Numbered from the stretch's first letter, positions 12,523 through 23,101 are shown. The stretch is 64,000 nucleotides of DNA from Linyphia triangularis (GCA_963978545.1 OZ021733.1:34515424-34579423); one strand, 5' to 3'. Numbers and translations are program-made. Notes: generated from the letters alone by a model not told the origin.

Positions 12523-13897
12523 ATTCCTCGATCACTCCTGTGGCAAGGAGTTTTTCAATTTCTTTTCTCAAAACCTCTTTTCTGGCAGGGGAGAGCCTGT
12601 AGGGTGCGGAAGCAATTGGAGCTGAATTCCCTGTGTCGATTCTGTGCTCTATATATGGTGTTGCATCTCCCCCTGGACGGAAGATAATTTCGTATTCCTC
12701 CAATAATGCATTGAGTTGCCTTTTCTGGTTTAAATTGAGATTTTCTCCTTCATTTGGTCGAAGAAGTGTAGACTTCTCAGTAGTCCTGGTCTCAACAGAG
12801 TCGGAAAATTGTTCTGTAACCTCTGTTTGAAGTGGAAAAGAATTTGCTGCGGTAGCGTTATCGCCGTTATCCATAACTTCGGAGAAATGGTCTTCAAAAT
12901 CTGGTAGACTTGTACAGGGATTCACTGGGGTAGTGTCTTCCATAATTCTAGATGAATGGTCTTGGACTTCTGGTTGAAGTGTATCGGAACTCTCTGGAAT
13001 ATCGAGTTTCACAAATGGAAAAGTTTTATGGGGTCTGTTACTGAAGTACCAGGAGTGTTTTTTGAGATTTAGAACGATTCCTGTTTTTTCGATGAAGTCA
13101 ATTCCAAGCAGAGTATTGTTTCTCTGTGCCTCTGGAATGGCAAAAATCGGCACTGAAAATCTTCTTCCCTCCAGACAGACACTAACGTACGTTTTGTGTA
13201 CTTCTTTTTCTGACTGGCTGCCATCGGCGAGAGTCATGGTAAGGTTTGACTTTTCAAAACGGGTTCCTTGTTCTCTTAAGAGGTGGAAGAGACTTTCACC
13301 AGCGATTGAATGAGTTGCGGCAGTATCTGCATATGCTGTACCCCACATTCCATTGATGTTTACACTGAGGATTGCCATCTGGCTAGATGTTGACAGACTG
13401 TTCAGCTCAATACTGTGGGAACGAGTGGGATTCTTTTTTCCAGTCTTGGGACAATTTGGACAGTTCGATTTAATAAATCCTGGCGTGCCACAATTATAGC
13501 AGTAAACAGAGGAGTGTTCTTCCTGCTGGGGCTTCTCATGAGCTCTTGCCTTCTCTACTCTCGCTTCTTCAATTTCTTTTTCTTTTGCAATACGTTCCCG
13601 TTCAACTTCTTTTTCCTTTGCGATTCGCTCCTGCTCTATTTCTCGTTGTTTAGAGATTTCAGCCTGCTCTTGTGCCTTTTGTGTAGCGATAACTTGTAAC
13701 TCGGACGCTTTTTCAACTGAAATTCGTTCTTCTATAAGACTGGCTAATAAGTTCTTTGTTAGTTCCTCATCATACCCGTCAGATTTAACAATTAAATCCT
13801 TCAGTTGGATGACTTTCAGATTGTCACCTACGTCCAAGCCCAATTCCTGTGCCAACAATCTCAAATCTTCCTTACGTCCTTTTGCTAAGTAAGCCAT
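12347..13897 (-). pseudogene. Gypsy gag (capsid-less) fused to protease
   Basis: ATG at 13897 begins MAYLAKGRKEDLRLLAQEL, a gag N-terminus that I associate with spider and tick gypsy elements. Residues about 60-120 are a charged coiled coil with IAKEKE repeats. A cysteine array CYNCGTPGFIKSNCPNC follows (C-x2-C-x9-C-x2-C, with no histidine at the usual zinc-knuckle place). Residues about 170-300 are an aspartic protease with DTAA at the active site and LLGIDFIE later. The region expected between coiled coil and zinc region, the capsid, is missing. The last ~60 codons read RT sequence in the wrong frame because of the frame change near 12,505-12,510. Ordinary gags of this type are several hundred residues longer. 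Confidence 0.85.
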
Positions 13898-14999
13898 GTT
13901 AAGTCTATTGTGGAATAGTTTAGAGTTTTTGCCAAAGCTTAAATGTCTATGGAAGTTTGATGATCAAAATAATTGTTTGTATAATGTCCTACAAATCCTA
14001 ACATCAGTAAAACTTACTTTTCTTAAAATTTACTTAAAAACACAAAAAAAAAAGAAGTATACTTTCACTTCCAATTCAATATTATTATTAGGAAATTAAA
14101 TCTGAAACATTAAACCTAAATCCACATTTTCCGAAGATTTACTTTTAAAAATGTATCAAATAAATTTTAATCATCACATAAAACAATAAAAGCATTGATA
14201 GCAATAAAATAATTTCCACTTTGACACGATACTGATCCAAAATAAAAGCTAGGTAACTTAAAAATCATGCACTTCTAAACACATAAAAAGAACACTAATA
14301 TACGATTCCAGTGTAATAAAAAACTAAAATAAGAGATATAAGAATCCTCTCCAAAAAGCAAAAACATGATTTGTAATTGAATAAAACCTTATTCCAAACA
14401 CAGGAAATAAAATAAAAAGCAAAGCAGTTCGAGAAAATATAGAGCAACTCTCAATTTGAACTCAATGTCATTTATAAACTGGGTGTGTTCTTGCGTAGGC
14501 ATATAATGTTCTTACAATAATATATAATATATTTTCATAGTACACAAGGATGTGGATTTATCGAAAAGACTATATTTCAATTCAAGATATGTGAGCACAT
14601 AACATTTATAAACTGCATTTATATTTAATTATATACACAGTATTACTAGCAAAAGTTATGCTTTTGAAATACGTTATATGAACCATTCGACTACACAATT
14701 ACACTTGAATATAACACTATTATTAAAATTGTTAACAACGTAAACAACTTTAAAATAACGAAAACATTTAATTGCAAGAATAACGGAAATAGGATTATTC
14801 TGTTTACAAGTTAAAGTCAGGTTGACTTATGTTATCAAAACAAAAGTTATATCAAATCAAAATTCACTTATCTGGTAAAATCCGTGATTTGTTTGAAGTG
14901 GAGAATCTTCCAAGAACCACTTATCCGTGAGGGTTGGATAATTTTTGGCTGAAAGTAAAATTGAGCCTAACCCCAAATCGAACAATAAACACGTTCAAA
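13898..14999 (-). other. Gypsy 5' leader
   Basis: About 1.1 kb between the primer binding site and the gag ATG. It is very AT-rich and has no long frame on the coding strand. It is longer than I would expect for a gypsy leader and may include unrelated inserted sequence, but no boundary is visible. Confidence 0.6.
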
Positions 15000-15013
15000 C
15001 ACGTTGGGCGCCA
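15000..15013 (-). promoter_or_regulatory. Primer binding site, tRNA-Lys type
   Basis: On the minus strand TGGCGCCCAACGTG starts two bases inside the 5' LTR edge. It is complementary to the 3' end of arthropod lysine tRNA, the primer used by gypsy-type elements. Confidence 0.85.
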
Positions 15014-15015
15014 AT

Positions 15016-15308
15016 TATGGTGAACGGGTGACTCAAAATAATACCCATCAACGGTGTGATGTTAAAAGTTTAATACGATATAAACACAAAATAATTATTT
15101 ACAAGTCACACACACACCACAAAATAAACATTAATACAATTATACTGGGAACATATACAATTCTGGGGGGAATTCCTCACCTCACATGTTTACTGTTCGA
15201 GTGCTGGAGTTAAACTGAATAATGATCTACACTAAGTAGGTCTTTACTATGTCCATAGATGGCGTTAGTAGTACAGTCCGGGGAAAGAGTTATACAGAGA
15301 GTGTCACA
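15016..15308 (-). repeat. 5' LTR of the gypsy element
   Basis: 293 bp, near-identical to 9596-9888. It is followed on its outer side by CAAT (15309-15312), the second half of the target duplication. Confidence 0.95.
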
Positions 15309-15312
15309 CAAT

Positions 15313-15704
15313 AAATATTAGTAAATATGTAATTTGTCTGGATAAACCCAACCCAATGTAAAGTTAATTCTTAATCTCAAACCCAAAAAATAAGAATAAC
15401 GCGACGAAGCACTGAAATGACGAGTAGGGTGGATTTGTAATACTGTTCACAAATACCAACTCAAAAGTCCACAGCACTTTCTGAAATATTCTCAGTCGAA
15501 ATACGGAAAAATTAGAATGAGCAATAGGAGTGTGCCCACCATGCCTCACATTATCAGTTGCATTTAGCTTTTGTTGAAATTCGTTGTTCTCTTGTCTTTG
15601 ACAGATATTTAGCCCCTTGTAAATTTTTCGTGGTTGCAAGCGCTGTTAAAACGCTTTTTTCTTTTGCCTGTAATATACTGTATTGGAAAAACCCGACCTC
15701 AATT
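15313..15704. other. Right flank of the gypsy insertion, no recognised gene
   Basis: The sequence is slightly less AT-rich than its surroundings. A minus-strand frame (15639-15364) and a plus-strand frame overlap here, but neither peptide resembles a known family. Confidence 0.4.
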
Positions 15705-15878
15705 TCGTTCACAAAGAAGAGAAAAATTGACGTGGAAAATCTTAAATTTAAGAAAGATTGGACTGAATTATATACGTTCATTCCAAACAAATACGAACTA
15801 AGGACTTGTTTCATCTGCCATGATTTTCATATAAAAATGGTACACAAATCAAATCAAGAAGGAAGTGAAATGCAATAA
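15705..15878 (+). pseudogene. hAT transposase N-terminal BED-type zinc finger remnant
   Basis: The plus frame reads KKRKIDVENLKFKKDW, then ELYTFIPNKYELRTCFICHDF. This matches the N-terminus of BED-finger hAT transposases and their ZBED/GTF2IRD2-like host relatives: a basic KRK start, an aromatic-rich segment and a Cys-x2-Cys pair. The histidine pair expected about 20 residues later is absent; the frame instead runs to a stop at 15876-15878. About 1.4 kb further on, the same strand carries a hAT C-terminus, at a spacing that would suit one decayed transposase gene. Confidence 0.6.
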
Positions 15879-17294
15879 AAATGGTTCAAAAATGTTTGTA
15901 TGAAAAGTTTAAATTGGTACTGTTTATATTTATTTTACCCCACTTAAAAAAAAAAATTGCGATTCTGATTAGTGAATGTTTGGTTCTTAGAACAGAAAAG
16001 TCTGTCGACCCAGGGCCATCTCGAGAGCACCCCGAGCACTATGCATAGAGTGAGGTAAAGTTATCGATCTAATACAAAATTTTATCTCTCCCATGGCAGT
16101 ATATAGAGTTTGAAAATATTTTAAAGTAGCAGGCCTGCAGGGGGGGGGGGGGGGGCTGCACGGACGAAGAAAATAAATTCTGGTATGGTTTTATTTATCT
16201 ATAATTTTAATTTATTCTATGTTTTATTAAAAATGGTATGCGTTTAATATCTAGAGGTTCCACTAGTGTTCCAAACAAGTTGACCGAAGTAGCAAGATGA
16301 TAAGTAGCAATTTATTCATAAATTTTCTCGAAAATATCATTAATTCTCAAAAAATATTTTTTTTTAAACTTTTTAATTATCATTATAAGTTTACTCATGG
16401 CAGACATCATTGTTAACTTCATCTCGTCTCATTACATTGCCTGTTATCATAAATATTTTGAACTGTAGGCATTTAAAATAACCTTTTAAAAGTACAAAGT
16501 AAGTTTTTAAGAATTTATCTTATTATGTTGATATTGCCTCCCTTACAGAATTTAAAAGACAAAATTCTTCTATATTTTTTCTACCTGCAAAAGTCTTTTT
16601 AATTAGCAGTTAATTCTTCCATGATATAAAATATTTGATTTTGAGACGCAGATATTTGCTAAAATATCATTTCGTGCAAACATGCTAATATGGGTCTGGA
16701 CGAAATAAGTTGCAGTAATGCGAAAACTGAGCAGAACCAATGGCGGAAGCAGCAAGGGGCGGATGGGGGCGCCGTTGTTTAAAATTAAATAGAAAAAAAA
16801 TAAAGACGACGGAAAATATTTTATGTGTTGTTTGTCATGATTGTAATAAACAAAAGGCTAACGCTGGTGTCTAAAAGTAACTCATATATTTAGTTATTTA
16901 ATTTAAATATATAATAAGTTAATAAACATGAGAAAGATTTGAATTAAAAATAAAACCTATGTACTCTATGGTTTTTACAGAGCACGTTTTAACGTACGCT
17001 TCTCTCGGGCTATAGATGTAGTCAATTAAGATTTGGTGAATCCGTACTGAACATCTTTGATGTATATGTTCTTATCCCAAGAAATTGAGATGAAAAAGCC
17101 GAGGAGAACTTAAAACAACAAAGTGCTGAACAAAATATGTCAGGTTTAATTTTTAAAGACCATGAAATTGGAAGTTTGTTCAATAGTGCACTTCGAGGAA
17201 ATATGAAGTTTGGTATGAGTTTTGGAAGAATGTTTTAGTAAAAAAAAAAATTACAGTAGTCTTAGAATTCTAAGAGTAATGCGATGCAGGTGTT
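15879..17294. other. Sequence between two hAT-like fragments
   Basis: No clear coding block. It holds a 16-base poly(G) run at 16140-16155 beside GCAGG/CTGCA, and a GC-rich patch near 16739-16779. It could be the eroded middle of the hAT element or independent sequence. Confidence 0.4.
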
Positions 17295-17525
17295 TTTTTA
17301 CGAATCTGTAAGCTTCTCGCCCTCCAAGTCACGTTCCCAGTAAATGTTGCTTCAGCTGAACAAATGTTTTCGTTGTTGAAATGCCTTAAACCTTGACTTT
17401 GAGAGCGGATAACAGGGGAGAGACTTTCAGAAATAGCATCACATTCATAGTCAGAGACATTTATATTGATGTAAATAATGCGATTGAAAAATTTTCAAAG
17501 AAACCAGGATGGTTAGTATTTTTAC
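17295..17525 (+). pseudogene. hAT transposase C-terminal dimerisation region remnant
   Basis: The plus strand reads LLALQVTFPVNVASAEQMFSLLK, the hAT dimerisation signature (families have a similar PVxxAxAERxFSxLK). Two stops follow, then GERLSEIAS, then after a frame change VRDIYIDVNNAIEKFSKKPGWL, which is the characteristic end of these transposases. Two stops and a frame change make it a pseudogene. The stretch just after it, to about 17,670, contains a repeated TTATTTTGGAAA unit. Confidence 0.75.
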
Positions 17526-18507
17526 CATATTTTTTATTTTTTTTTTTAAAGTTGCTTGTTATTAAAAAAAAAAGCAAAATAGTTATAACAAGTTTCGATA
17601 TAAACTTATTCTATTGGAAATTATTATTTTGGAAATTATTATTTTGGAAATTATCCCATGGTATAGTAATATAACTTAAAGACAAAAAATTTTATCGAAA
17701 CTATTCAGCAGCCTAAAACAAAAACAAAATTTCCGCCCCCTCCGTAATAAAACTCTGGATCCGCCCTTAAACAGAACATTTATATACCTTGGTAGGAATT
17801 TGGCTCGATGAACAAAACAAATACTATTATAAGAAGTATTTGGAATTAATGATTTGACAGACATCGACATACATAGGAAATATACAATTATAGATACCTC
17901 AAAATTGAACTTCCATTTAAAGAAAACGTTGCATATTTTGCCAGTCTAAATTTTCAATTTAATAAAATTCTCAATAAATGAAATATTACTAGAATATTTA
18001 ATTAACTTAAACATAATATTGCAAAAAAGAATTCTCCTGTACAAAAAGATACGGTTCGCAAACATGTTGGGGCTCTTTTACAAAATTTAGTGGCGAAAGT
18101 TAGAAGGTACTATACTTTATGAGAAGGAACTTTATGTCGATGTTATTCTTTGAGAGGGGAATATGTAAAGGGTATTTTGATTCTCTATGACAGGGGGCTC
18201 TCTATAAAAAGTACTCTACAAGAGGGTATGCGTCAACTCGGTTTGGAAATCATCCCCTCTTCTCTCATTGAATTTTAAACAACCAATAAATGAAAGATAT
18301 ATCTCTCCTCTTTAAACAATTCCCTTCATTATTTCTTTATTATTTATTGATCGAGCTTAAATGCTTAAAAACATCCATTGGATACTAATGGATGTTCAGA
18401 ATATATTAGATCCCCGTACCAACAGACCAGCTACGCGAGCAGTGCCGAGTTCTGCTTTCCAAATCAAATTCCATTAGCCCCCCCCCCCCCCCCACACCTC
18501 AAAAATA
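17526..18507. other. Intergenic, with a possible eroded transposon end
   Basis: CCCCCTCCGTAATAAAACTC followed by TGGATCCGCCCTTA (about 17736-17769) resembles the end of many arthropod DNA transposons read outward, but I could not find its partner. AACATCCATT/AATGGATGTT forms a 10-bp hairpin near 18370-18396. A 16-base poly(C) run (18478-18493) abuts the Tc1 element. Confidence 0.4.
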
Positions 18508-18795
18508 CACTTACTTCCAAAAGTTAAGCACGGAGAGGGAAATGTTAATTTCCGTAAGCCAATCTGAATTAAAGAAGCTGAAATTTACTTCAAAGCTAGA
18601 AGGAAGTATGCAAATATGTTAAGTAACAGCCAATCACGGTTTCGCGTTGAGAAATATGTAAAACAGGCAGTCGTATAAAAAGCCGGCAATATGAAAGGTT
18701 ACAGGAGTTGCATGTAAGTGCTGATGAAAAGGGTTTAGAACATTCGTACGATTTGTTTTCAAGCTACACGTGTTTCTATGGCTTCCAGAATATGA

Positions 18796-19085
18796 ATGGA
18801 AGATTCTGAGGGCTGGCGGGCTATCGGACGCATTGAAGCAGGACAGTCAATCACAGATGTTGCTCTTTTCTTCGGTGTTCATCATTCCGACTTTTCACAA
18901 TTATGGACACAATTCCAAACTAGCCAAACAGTAGTCCGAAGACCTGTAGCAGCTCGTCCAATGGTTACGACCCCCGCGGAAGATCGGTATATTTCTGTTG
19001 TAGCCAAGCGGAATCAAAGATCGACCTCCACGCGTGTGACATCTATGGTTGCAGTGGCCACTGGTAAGACGATATCTCCCACTAC
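18796..19085 (+). pseudogene. Tc1-like transposase, N-terminal DNA-binding half
   Basis: The open stretch starts MEDSEGWRAIGRIEAGQSI and carries a helix-turn-helix (SITDVALFFGVHHSDFSQLW) followed by a basic stretch (VVRRPVAARPMVTTPAEDRY) and a second predicted helical region. These are the paired-like DNA-binding domains of Tc1/mariner transposases that recognise the inverted ends. Coding continuity is lost at 19086, where the hAT-type element enters at codons for ISPTT. The remainder resumes in frame at 19824. The original ATG may lie slightly upstream, at 18794, since CCAGAATATGAATGGAAG offers more than one start. Confidence 0.88.
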
Positions 19086-19815
19086 TAGAGGTCGGAAATA
19101 TCGACCAAAATAAATATCGATACTATATCGTTGCATAGAAAAAAATATCGATATATCGATACATGATTTTTTTTATTTAATTTTCAATTTTGCCAGAAAC
19201 GAAGTTTTTCGGGGTAAATTTCTACTTTTCATGAATTCATGCCAAAAAATTTTTAATAAATAAATTATAAAAATTGCTTTAATAAATAAATTATAAAAAT
19301 TGTTTTAATAAATAAATCATAAAAATTGTTTTAATTAATAAATTATATTATCAATCAGAATGAATAAAATACATTTGGATGTCAATGCATAAATTCACAT
19401 TTATTTTTAAAGAAGAAATTTGGAAAAGTAGTTTACCGCATATTTGGCTGATATAAATGTTTTTAATATTTAAAATTATATGCAAATTCCAGGCACACGT
19501 TGGCAACAGAAACGGCGCTATGTTAATGACTACTAATAAATGATCTTATCTTTCCATTACATTATGATTTGTTTTTGGTTAGGGTGCCATTTTAACTGTT
19601 TCCAAACTAAGTAACAAGTAAACTGTAAGTCCAAACTATAGTTTTGAAGTTTTTGAAAAGGGAATAAAGGAAATCGATAAAACACATGGAACTACAAAAC
19701 GATCAGCAAATAAAATGAAAATGTTTGAAAATATCGATATATAGGTGACTTGTATAAATATTTTTTAAAAAATATCGATACAAATATCGTCGTATCGATA
19801 TATCGCCGACCTCTA
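19086..19815. mobile_element. 730-bp hAT-type non-autonomous element inside the Tc1 transposase
   Basis: The ends mirror each other as TAGAGGTCGG (left) and CCGACCTCTA (right). The 8-bp target CCCACTAC is duplicated exactly at 19078-19085 and 19816-19823; 8 bp is the hAT hallmark. Both subterminal regions are packed with ATCGATA-type motifs, plausible transposase-binding repeats. It has no transposase frame. A 26-bp AT-rich tandem repeat occupies 19250-19345. It inserted after the Tc1 element and therefore dates later. Confidence 0.95.
19250..19345. repeat. Tandem repeat, 26-bp unit, about 3.5 copies
   Basis: The unit TTTAATAAATAAATTATAAA followed by AATTGT repeats within the hAT-type element, with single-base differences between units. 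Confidence 0.8.
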
Positions 19816-19823
19816 CCCACTAC

Positions 19824-20536
19824 TCTTCGTCGAAGGCTACAAATGAATGGTCTGTACGCCCGGGTACAACGAGTTTGTCTTCCTTTATCCATCCAATCCA
19901 AAGGGGCACGATTAAAGTGGTGCCGCAGCATATGAATTGAACTGTGTCTGGTTCGGGCAACGTTATGTTCACAGATAAGTCCAGATTTGCTCTACAACCC
20001 GATGATAAGCGTGTAAGGGTCTGGAGGAAACAAAGCACACACAATTGGCCCCAGAGCATAATACATTCCGGGGTGGAAGCATCATGGTCTGGGCAGGAAT
20101 TTCATTGGGATATCGCACCAACCTGCACATCTTCGGGCAAGGTTCTGTGACGTCTGTATGGTATCGAGATGAAGTCTTAGGCCCCATTGTGAAACTGTAC
20201 GCTTCAGCAGTTGGTCCTTCTTTCGTTTTAATGGACGGTAATGCGCGTCCCCATAGAGCTGCCATAGTTGCCGACTTTCTGGAGAGTGAGGGGATTGCGC
20301 GTATGGAGTGGCCGGCTTACTCTCCGGACCTTAATCCAATTGAAATTCTTTGGGATGCTCTCGGCCGCACTGTATGTAAACGTTTCCCACTTCCAGTCAG
20401 TCTCAGAGATTTAGAAACTGCCTTACAGGAGGAATGGCGATTACTGGACTCTGCGGTGGTTGATCACCTCGTAATAAGCATGATCACACACTGTACACTT
20501 TGTATGCAGGTGATAGGTGCTCACATACCCTATTAA
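19824..20536 (+). pseudogene. Tc1-like transposase, catalytic half with a damaged active site
   Basis: It resumes with LRRRLQMNGLYARVQRV in frame with the N-terminal half, then changes frame near 19,935 and again near 20,050. First catalytic aspartate: MFTDKSRF. Second: LMDGNARPHRA, where the base order gives glycine immediately before NARPH. In Tc1 families the residue directly before that asparagine is the catalytic aspartate, so the site appears lost. Third: the glutamate in SPDLNPIEILWDALGR. The C-terminus ends IGAHIPY at 20536. Frame changes, a stop at 19935 and the residue change make it inactive. Confidence 0.88.
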
Positions 20537-20767
20537 TGTTGGTTTTTGTAGTTTGTTTTGAATTTAAACATCATTTTGTTAATGACACAAATATGACATA
20601 ATCTTATAGTTTATGAAGATTCAATATTTCTTTTTATCTCTGTAATTCTTTGTTTTGTTTCATGAATAAACATGAAGCTACTTGCAGCATTTCGTGTCAA
20701 TCAAAGCAGTGCTTAACCATTTTTTTCTATTTTACCGCTCCGTGCTTAACTTTTGGAAGTGATTGTA

Positions 20768-21171
20768 GAATGCAATATCGAAGTTTGATTAATTCCCCAA
20801 AAAGTAACTCCATTAAGCAATCTTAATTGCGCTGGCGGCGCAAGGGTCCTCTATTTTTCTATATTTATGAACAATGTTGGGGTTTTTTTTTATAGAACAA
20901 TTACAATTAGATGTAATGTCAAACATTAGATGTAATAAAAATATTTTTAGCACCATTAAATTCAACTCTATAAATTGGTATTGCGTGACAATGGCTTAAT
21001 GTCTATCCTCTGCGGTTGTCGATCCAGCTGAAAAAACCCATCTATACCGAGTTCTAAGCAAATCAAGTATAGTTTAGCCAAGTATTGCTATTTAGCACAA
21101 TTTGCTGTCAATAAAAAAAAAAAAATGTTTACAACCTTGATATTTTAATTTTATTTGGGTTACTAAATAGT
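20768..21171. other. Intergenic sequence
   Basis: No recognised gene. GGCGGCGCAAGGGTCCTC near 20833-20850 resembles a scrap of the tail family listed at 22855, but no boundaries are seen. Confidence 0.4.
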
Positions 21172-21237
21172 ATAATTGCGGTGTTGCAGCAGGGCCCAAG
21201 TGTTGCTCTTGCTTCAGAAAAATTAAGCCAATCAACG
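21172..21237 (+). mobile_element. Short CAACC-type tail insertion, degenerate
   Basis: It contains GGGCCCAAGTGTTGCTCTTGC and ends near CCAATCAACG, matching the 54-bp tail at 22855. AAATAGT occurs on both sides (21165-21171 and 21238-21244), a possible 7-bp target duplication. It is older and less certain than the other tails. Confidence 0.5.
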
Positions 21238-21341
21238 AAATAGTTTGACTTGGAGAAATGTCACAACTGTACGAAAAAAATCGTTAATCCCATTCATTCA
21301 GTAAATCGTTTCCTATCTGAAACTATTTGGTATTTTTTTTT

Positions 21342-21488
21342 GTCCGCTCAACGACCTATATTTGTGTACCATAACGTCTAATCAGGCCTGTACATGCAAC
21401 TTAACGTGGATTCATCGAAAATCAATGCATAACCCAGGATTCTACCCGGAAACCTTTAGCATACGAGGCCACAGTACCATCAGGTGAG
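21342..21488 (-). mobile_element. tRNA-derived SINE, family B, minus strand
   Basis: On the minus strand it carries a B-box-like AGAATCCTGGGTTA segment, then the shared body (GTTAAGTTGCATG.. CCTGATTAGACGTTATGG) and the shared tail ATAGGTCGTTGAGCGGA. It is clearly related to 21741-21906, 27148-27290, 45292-45447 and 51946-52112. Confidence 0.75.
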
Positions 21489-21740
21489 AAACTCTATGTT
21501 ACGTCTCAATATGGTCCTACTGCAGCCTTTTGTCAGAAAACTTCAAAACAACCCAATACTGCCTGTCTATCACAAGAATAGCTCCCCCCCCCCACCAGCT
21601 TTGTATGTTGCCGTGGATTAAAGACTAGCTTCATTTTCTGTTGCAGATTCCAGAAGAAAGACATCTACTTTATAGGCTTTTGACGCCAATTTTATGCTTG
21701 CATTACCACAATTCAAAATCGACGAGTCTTTGTTTCTATG

Positions 21741-21906
21741 CCCATCTGATGGCTGTGCGGTTAGGGCTCTGGTCACGCATGCCAAAGGTGCCGAGTTCGA
21801 ATACCGGATTAGGCATGAATGTTCGTTGTGGTTCGGAATCTGCGTTAAGCTGCACATTCCGACCTGATTAGCCGTGCATAAAAAAAAAGGTCATTGAACA
21901 TATAAA
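21741..21906 (+). mobile_element. tRNA-derived SINE, family B, plus strand
   Basis: The tRNA-like head reads GCGGTTAGGGCTCTGG (A-box region), then GAGTTCGAATACCGG (B box). The body follows (GTTCGTTGTGGTTCGGAATC, GTTAAGCTGCACATTCC, GACCTGATTAGCCGTGCA) and the tail GGTCATTGAACATATAAA. TTTCTATG at the left and TTTCTATA beyond the right end hint at a target duplication. Short open frames across it are by-products. Confidence 0.78.
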
Positions 21907-22839
21907 CCATCCATCTTTATTTCTATAGCAACCGCCATCAGCCAGACTATCTGGCGGGAGCTATTCTTCCGATAGTAAGACAGTACTAATTTTTAAAGAA
22001 TGGCTTTGAAGAGCTCTAACACCCTGGAATTCCATAAACCTCCTAAGACACATTCCTCTCTGTTCTCTGTCCCCTTGACCTATACCGATTTTCCAATAAC
22101 CGAAAAATTCGACAAACCGCAGCGAGAACCGCTTACAACACTGTCATGCTTTCAACCGATAACGAAACCTTTGAGTCACAAAATTAGACATTTTTATAGT
22201 AGAACCCTCTTCAGCAAATAATTAGCCAAGGTCGGCCATTCCCGTCACTAAGCTCTTAGGCCCTTCAGGGTATATAGAGCTTACTTTCTCACCAAGCAAG
22301 GCCGGTTTTGACCTCACGCGCAAGGTCCGTGGGCGAAATTATGACCAACAAATACTATTCCCCCACTGACACTGTTGTTGATTGAGTGTCGTTCAACACC
22401 TTGTCAGTTATATGGGGAACAATAGGTGGACCACCTCCGTCAAAGGCCGATCAACACAATCGAATCTTGGGTTATTTTTGAGCAATTTCCTGGGATAAAT
22501 TCGATTTTTGTTTGACATTGATATATTATTTTGATTAGTGGTGTGTTTGGGGAGGATATTGATCGAAAAGGGAAATTATGAAAGGAAATGCAGATTTTTT
22601 TTTTTTTTTTAAATTACAGGTAAGTGTGAAAAACAAAACAAACTACTTGCAAATTGGCCTTAATCCATTATGTCCAAGGAAATATTGATGCAGCTGTTTT
22701 TGCATCATACAAAAAAATCACATTTTTTAATAATGTTTAATGCAACTTTTTTCAACTAATTTAACCTTTTCGCGAACTGTGATGTCAAATGGCATGGGTA
22801 TCATAAAAATTTCCAATTATTCATACATTTCCTCAATTT
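21907..22839. other. Intergenic, moderately GC-richer stretch
   Basis: The stretch 22000-22450 is less AT-rich than its neighbours and holds one 73-codon plus-strand frame without family resemblance. It may be part of an unrecognised element. 22591-22610 is poly(T). Confidence 0.4.
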
Positions 22840-22854
22840 CATTGTTTAAAACTT

Positions 22855-22908
22855 GGCGCAGTATGGCCCAAGTGTTGCCCTTGCGCCGTTAAACTCCAAC
22901 CAACCAAC
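22855..22908 (+). mobile_element. 54-bp CAACC-tail insertion with perfect 15-bp target duplication
   Basis: CATTGTTTAAAACTT occurs exactly at 22840-22854 and again at 22909-22923. The 54 bp between begins GGCGCAGTATGGCCC, passes TTGCGCCGTTAAACTCC and ends in (CAAC)n. GGCGCA near the start can pair with TGCGCC, giving a hairpin just before the tail. This looks like a bona fide, extremely 5'-truncated retroposition of a LINE or SINE 3' end. Confidence 0.9.
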
Positions 22909-23101
22909 CATTGTTTAAAACTTCCAATATGTTTTGAAAACTGATAAACAAAGTGTCGGTTTCTATCACCACAAAACTTGCTTAATGTGTGTTAAACGAT
23001 GTTGCAACAAACTTCCAGAAAAAAATAAATTTCCAGGCACCCTCTTAAAATTCGAAATACTCTCAGCTTCTTACCTTGCTTCGGTTTCAATATAGATCTC
23101 C

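Larger units (their letters stand above)
9596..15308 (-). mobile_element. Ty3/gypsy LTR retrotransposon, recent insertion with broken coding region
   Basis: The element is 5,713 bp and lies on the minus strand. It is bounded by two 293-bp LTRs and by the duplicated target CAAT (9592-9595 and 15309-15312). A tRNA-Lys-type primer binding site follows the 5' LTR and a purine tract precedes the 3' LTR. Domain order on the minus strand is short gag, protease, RT, RNase H, integrase; this order defines Ty3/gypsy. The LTRs differ at only two positions, which implies a young insertion. Yet the coding region has two frame changes and two in-frame stops, and gag lacks a recognisable capsid segment, so this copy cannot make a full polyprotein. 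There is no env-like frame. Confidence 0.95.
18508..20765 (+). mobile_element. Tc1-like DNA transposon, interrupted by a hAT-type element
   Basis: The terminal inverted repeats pair as CACTTACTTCCAAAAG at the left and, reverse-complemented, CAATCACTTCCAAAAG at the right; both continue with TTAAGCACGGAG. TA lies on both outer sides (506-507 of the 18.5 kb end and 20766-20767). Between them is a Tc1-like transposase on the plus strand, split at 19078-19823. Removing the 730-bp inner element and one 8-bp duplication leaves about 1.5 kb, a normal Tc1 size. Confidence 0.93.
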
